A DNA stretch of 64,000 bases from Halosegnis rubeus (GTDB lineage: Archaea; Halobacteriota; Halobacteria; Halobacteriales; Haloarculaceae). Where the stretch lies: positions 1 through 64,000 of the forward strand of contig NZ_QJOW01000007.1 in the NCBI RefSeq assembly GCF_009184545.1, given 5' to 3'. Shown in pieces: positions 58,601 to 61,600 of the stretch. The stretch's first letter is position 1; each line of letters opens with the position of its first letter. The position numbers and the translations under genes were made by a program. Below the pieces are notes generated by a model, which ran no database searches, was not told where the DNA came from, and worked only from the letters and a program-made list of their open reading frames with translations.

Positions 58601-61600
58601 TGGTCGGACAGAGTAGCGGCGCGGTGAACAACGCCAGCGCGAGCGGGGAAGTCACTGCGACCAGCAAGTATGCTGGCGGACTCATCGGTGATCACCAGAG
58701 TACGACGCCGGTGACCGACGTGAACGCGTCCGGAACCGTTAGTGGCACTGGAAGTGTAGGTGGTCTAATTGGTCGGACAAACATATCTCTCAGGAACGCC
58801 ACTGCCAGCGGCGACGTCAACGGTACTACCGCTGAAAATAAAGGTCAGATTGGTGGGCTAATAGGAGAGCTCCGTGTAGACCAGCCGACGACGATATCAG
58901 ACACGACTGCCACCGGAGCGGTCTCTGCGGATAATAAGTATGTGGGCGGTCTGATTGGGAACGCAGTAGGCGGGGATACCGCCCCCATCAACATCTCGGG
59001 TGCCCGGGCGCGTGGGACAGTAACACAGACGGATTCGACGATTGGGAGTGTACGAGCTGGAGGCCTCGTTGGACGGCTCAGGTACGGTGGGAATGTCACC
59101 AATGTCTCTGCAACCGGCGATGTCACAAGCGAGGGCGGAAACCGTGTCGGTGGGCTGTTCGGTGAACTCAATCACAAATCTGCCTCGAGCACCGTAGCGA
59201 ACGCCTCCGCAACCGGCGATGTCGACGCCACTACCGGGTCAAATGTCGGTGGACTGATTGGTGCATATATCGATGGAGGTACAATAAAAACCTCGTACGC
59301 ACGAGGCAACGTCTCCACCTCCGGAGACAATGTCGGTGGCCTCGTCGGCGAAGCGAACGGAAATATAAAGCGCGTGTACGCCACCGGACGCGTCGAGGGC
59401 GATGGTACTGATATCGGCGGACTCGTCGGGATCAGTACCGGACAGCTCTCCGAGGCCTACTGGGACAAAGGCGCGACCGCCCAGACGGACGCGACCGGAA
59501 GCGGCACACCGGCTACAGTGACCGGCTACGGATTGGTCGGCGACACCACGCCGGCACCGCGGATGCAAGGCAGAGCAGCGACTGAGTTTATGTCCGGGCT
59601 GGACTACACGACCACTTGGAACACCACGCGAGGCTATCCAGTCTTGCAGGCACAAACGACCGGAACCAAACAGCTACCTCGCACGGTTGACAGGGTCGAG
59701 GCCACAAACGCGAGTGGGGTTCAGTCAGAGCAGTTCTCGATCGCTGTCACGGTAACGACGACTGGCACCAGCACGGCTGAGGGGCTCATCGTGGGCGTTC
59801 GGGACGCCGCCGGTCTCACCAGCCTCGATAACGCCACGGCCGTGACGAACGAGACGGGGACCGCGACGTTCACCATCACCGAATCGTCGCCGGACACGTA
59901 CAGTCCGACATTTAGCGTAGTCGGCAATTCGACTGCAACGACAAACGCGACGATCACCGTGGACAATGGAGCGGTGCGAACCTACACCCGCGAAGACAAC
60001 ACGGAGTTGACGGCGGTGTACCGCGGGAACGGGACGCCCGACAGTCCGTACCTGATCGACACACTCGCCGATCTCCAGTCGATCAACATCGACTCCACAA
60101 CGCGGGGCGAGCACTACCAACTGGCGGCCGACATTAACGCGTCCGCCACCAACGAGTCGTCGTGGAACGGTGGTCGTGGGTTCGAGCCGATTACAGACTT
60201 CACGGGCTCACTCGCCGGTGACAGGCACGTAATCTCAAACCTGTCGATCGATCGCGGAGATGAACCGAACGTCGGCCTGTTCGGCGACACCGACCCGGCC
60301 AGTAGCATTACCAACGTAACCCTTGCTAATCCTGCTGTCACAGGTCAAATGGGAACCGGACCGCTCGTCGGCACACATGGAGGGTCGATCAGCCGGACTG
60401 TGGTGATCGGTGGAATGGCGACAACGGGAGCGAGCGGTGAGGCACACCTCGGCGGACTGGCTGGCGTGCTCGTCGCCGGTTCGGAGATCACCCAGTCACA
60501 GACGTCTGCGATTGTCGATGCGAACGGACAAAACGAAGCGGGTGGCCTCGTTGGGGATATGGATTCTGACGCTCGTGTCGAGCAAGTGTCCGCGACTGGT
60601 GGCGTCAAGAATGGGGGGAGCGAGATCGGTGGGCTGGCTGGTGATGCAAACGACGGCTCCGAAATCGTTGGAGCGTTTGCCGCCGGAAACGTCTCGGGAA
60701 CGAGTAATGTTGGTGGCCTCCTCGGTCGGCAAGACGGTGGTGCCGTAACCGTCGAACTGGCATACTGGGACGAACAGTCGACCGGCCAGAGCAGCAGTGC
60801 AGGTGACACCGAAACTGCCCTGTCGACCGCCAAGATGCAGGGTCGGGCGGCGACCGAGTTCATGACCGGGCTGGACTACGCGACCACGTGGAACACTACG
60901 CGGGGCTATCCCGTCTTGCAGGCCCAGCCAGTCGGAACCGAACAGCCACCTCGCACGGTCGACACGGTCACAGCTGTCAACGTGAGCGCGGTTCAGTCCG
61001 AGCAGGTCTCGATCCCGGTCACCGTGACGACGGCCGGCACCGAAACCGGCGAGGGATTCGTCATCGGTGTCCGAGACCACGACAAGCTCGGCGAGCTTGA
61101 CGGCGCTACGGCCGTGACCGCCGAGAACGGGACCGCGACGTTCAGCTTTGCCGAATCGGTGAACGACAGTTACAATCTGACATTCGTCGTGTCCGGCGAT
61201 CCGTCGGCCACGGCAAACGCGACGATACTCATCAAACAGGGAACGGTACGCACGTACACCCGCGAAGACGACACAGACTTGACCGCAGTGTATGCGGGGG
61301 CTGGGACACCCGAGAGCCCATATCTTATTGACTCGCTCGCAGACCTCCAGGCGATCGATAACAGCAGCGCGGCCCGTAACGACCACTATCGGCTGGACGC
61401 AAATATCGACGCATCGGCGACGAACGATTCCTCATGGAACGGTGGCAGCGGGTTCGAGCCGATCGCGAGCGCTTCCGGGGAGACGTTCGACGGCTCCATC
61501 GACGGCGACGGGCACACGGTCTCGGGCCTGTCGGTCGACCGGACGGATGCGAACGCGGTCGGACTGGTCGGCGAACTCGGCACGACCGGTGTGATGTCGA